Assembly: GCA_019423835.1 (NCBI GenBank)
Contig: JAHZAR010000001.1
Coordinates: 3,915 to 27,648, forward strand
DNA length: 23,734 nucleotides
Source: Clostridiales bacterium
GTDB taxonomy: Bacteria; Bacillota; Clostridia; Lachnospirales; Lachnospiraceae
Direction of reading: 5' to 3'
Positions 22,576 through 23,734 of this stretch are shown piece after piece (positions within the stretch are counted from its first letter, which is position 1; the number at the start of each line of letters is the position of its first letter). The translations under genes and the position numbers were made by a program. Below the pieces are notes generated by a model. It searched no databases. It saw only the letters and a list, made by a program, of their open reading frames with translations, and was not told the origin of the DNA.

Positions 22576-23734
22576 TCAGACTGGAAAGGTGACCGTGATC
22601 AGCAGAGATTTTTCATCTCGGGCAGCCGCTGATATTTTCCCCCTGTGGGCGTTTACAATAGCCAGTGCAATGGAGAGTCCGAGGCCATAGCCGCCAGTCC
22701 GGGAATTTCTGGACTGATCAGTCCGGTAGAAGCGATCAAACAGATGCTCCAGGCTGTCCCTTGAGAGAGAGGGCGTTGTATTGAAGACACTCAGCCGGAT
22801 GCTGTTTTTTTGCTTCTCCAGTGTCAGAGAAATGCTCCCTCCCTCCTGAGAATACTTTACCGCGTTATCCAGGAGAATGGCGATGAGCTGGCGAAGCGCC
22901 TTCTCGTCTCCGTACATGGATATCATGGGCTGAATCCTGCATTCAAGTGTTTTGTTCTGTGTTTTTGCCAGAGACTGAAAGCTCTCCGCCGTCTCCTCCG
23001 CGAGATCGGACAGCGGAAACTCGATTTTTTGTGTCTCAGGCTGTTCCTCCATACGCGCCAGCATGATCAGGCTGTTTGTCAGCTCTGTCAGCCGTCTGGT
23101 CTGATTCTGAATATCGCTCAGCCATTCATTGGCTCCATAATCCATCTCCAGGATTTCTGTGTCCGCATCGATAATGGTCAGCGGCGTTTTCAGCTCATGA
23201 CCGGCATCCGTGATAAAGCGCTTCTGCTTTTCGTAATTTTCTGAAAAGGGCTTGACGATTCTGCCGGATAAAAAGATCAGCAGAAGCAGGACGGCCGCCA
23301 GCCCGGCTATGGAAACGCCGGTACTTGTCAGAAGAAAGGTATGGAAAGAGTCCAGTTCCCGCCTCCTGTCCAGGAAGATAATATGTGTCTCAGACCCGGA
23401 GCGGAAGACGGTATACCGGTAATCGCTGACGAAGCCCCGGGAACGGCCGGAATCCATGACAGAGTGTGCGAAATTGACGGCGTCTGTAGAATCCACCGCA
23501 GCTATCTTCCCTGTGTTTACAGAGAGAACGGTGCTGTCCTGTGCCAGAGAGACCGAGAAAAATCTCAGTTCATAGGGCAGCTCAGGGGATAACCGGCGAT
23601 CCCCTCTGTGTCTGTCGGACGGGGGAGGGGATTCTCCGGCAGGGGGCTCCCGTTTCGGAAAACTCCCGCCGTTTTCTGCCAGGATTGCCAGCAGACTGTC
23701 GGCATCGGAAGTCACCTTCCGGTAGCTCAGGATG
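22576..23734 (-). CDS. Sensor histidine kinase, N-terminus beyond the window
   Basis: The frame is open to the window edge on the minus strand; 385 C-terminal residues are visible, so the start and probably the first membrane helix lie outside. Visible order: an extracytoplasmic sensor part with a Pro-rich stretch, a membrane helix (GVSIAGLAAVLLLLIFLSG), a short HAMP-like linker, the HisKA H-box DAGHELKTPLT with the phospho-accepting His, the N-box ILLDNAVKY and the G-box GGYGLGLSIA of the HATPase domain. It autophosphorylates on His and passes the phosphate to a response regulator, most likely encoded just upstream beyond the edge (inference). The architecture fits OmpR-type partner kinases. 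The ligand is unknown. It converges on trpS. Confidence 0.93.
   Translation of the reverse strand, partial: ILSYRKVTSDADSLLAILAENGGSFPKREPPAGESPPPSDRHRGDRRLSPELPYELRFFSVSLAQDSTVLSVNTGKIAAVDSTDAVNFAHSVMDSGRSRGFVSDYRYTVFRSGSETHIIFLDRRRELDSFHTFLLTSTGVSIAGLAAVLLLLIFLSGRIVKPFSENYEKQKRFITDAGHELKTPLTIIDADTEILEMDYGANEWLSDIQNQTRRLTELTNSLIMLARMEEQPETQKIEFPLSDLAEETAESFQSLAKTQNKTLECRIQPMISMYGDEKALRQLIAILLDNAVKYSQEGGSISLTLEKQKNSIRLSVFNTTPSLSRDSLEHLFDRFYRTDQSRNSRTGGYGLGLSIALAIVNAHRGKISAAARDEKSLLITVTFPV

Noticed and set aside
1..23734. CRISPR arrays, tRNA or rRNA genes, prophage genes, conjugation genes
   Set aside because: No regularly spaced repeats, no cloverleaf or rRNA sequence and no structural phage or mating-pair genes were seen.

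Overview
The window looks like a chromosomal segment of a gut-type Clostridia, most likely Lachnospiraceae (Enterocloster/Hungatella/Lachnoclostridium-like). This rests on moderate GC content, strong AGGAGG-type ribosome binding sites, sigma-A-type promoters, and the mix of luxS, cfa, DUF6020-like membrane proteins and an IS110 remnant. The species call is inference only; there is no rRNA, tRNA or CRISPR array in the window.

Layout. (1) 1-5732: a four-gene plus-strand block made of the 3' end of an unrecognised gene, a MoxR-type AAA+ ATPase, a DUF5682 protein with two GxxH motifs (TIKI/TraB/EreA-like) and a von Willebrand A protein. The last three match the E. coli yehL-yehM-yehP arrangement, a poorly characterised MoxR-VWA chaperone or conflict-type module. 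(2) 5733-8258: a compact restriction-modification cassette, a Dam/DpnM-like adenine methyltransferase followed by a PD-(D/E)XK-like endonuclease with a C-terminal winged-helix-like region. It is preceded by a promoter buried in a 14-bp perfect inverted repeat and two further hairpins. (3) 8371-11742: housekeeping genes, namely cyclopropane fatty acid synthase (minus), a LacA/Maa-type O-acetyltransferase (plus), a GNAT acetyltransferase and LuxS (both minus). (4) 11908-16595: a cell-surface glycan operon of a GT-C-like membrane protein, a GtrB/DPM1-like GT2 and a second large membrane protein (probably DUF6020). The first gene carries a G9 tract just after its best start codon, which puts the start out of frame with the membrane protein. 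Its promoter has a T10 tract in the -35/-10 spacer. Together they look like a two-level phase-variation switch. (5) 16596-17780: a decayed IS110-family transposase on the minus strand, with a structured segment where a bridge RNA would be expected. (6) 17778-21271: a second glycan pair (GT2 plus a 741-aa membrane protein) behind a promoter with a perfect 15-bp palindrome just after the expected transcription start. (7) 21340-23734: trpS with its own promoter, then a convergent sensor histidine kinase cut by the window edge.

How the genes fit together. The two GT2/GT-C-like sets on either side of the IS110 scar resemble the sugar-charging (polyprenyl-phosphate) and sugar-transfer components of three-component envelope glycosylation systems, but no GtrA-like flippase is present. 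The strongest undescribed feature is the apparent combination of promoter-spacer and coding homopolymers controlling the first set. The MoxR/DUF5682/VWA block beside an R-M cassette is the other region that deserves study as a system.
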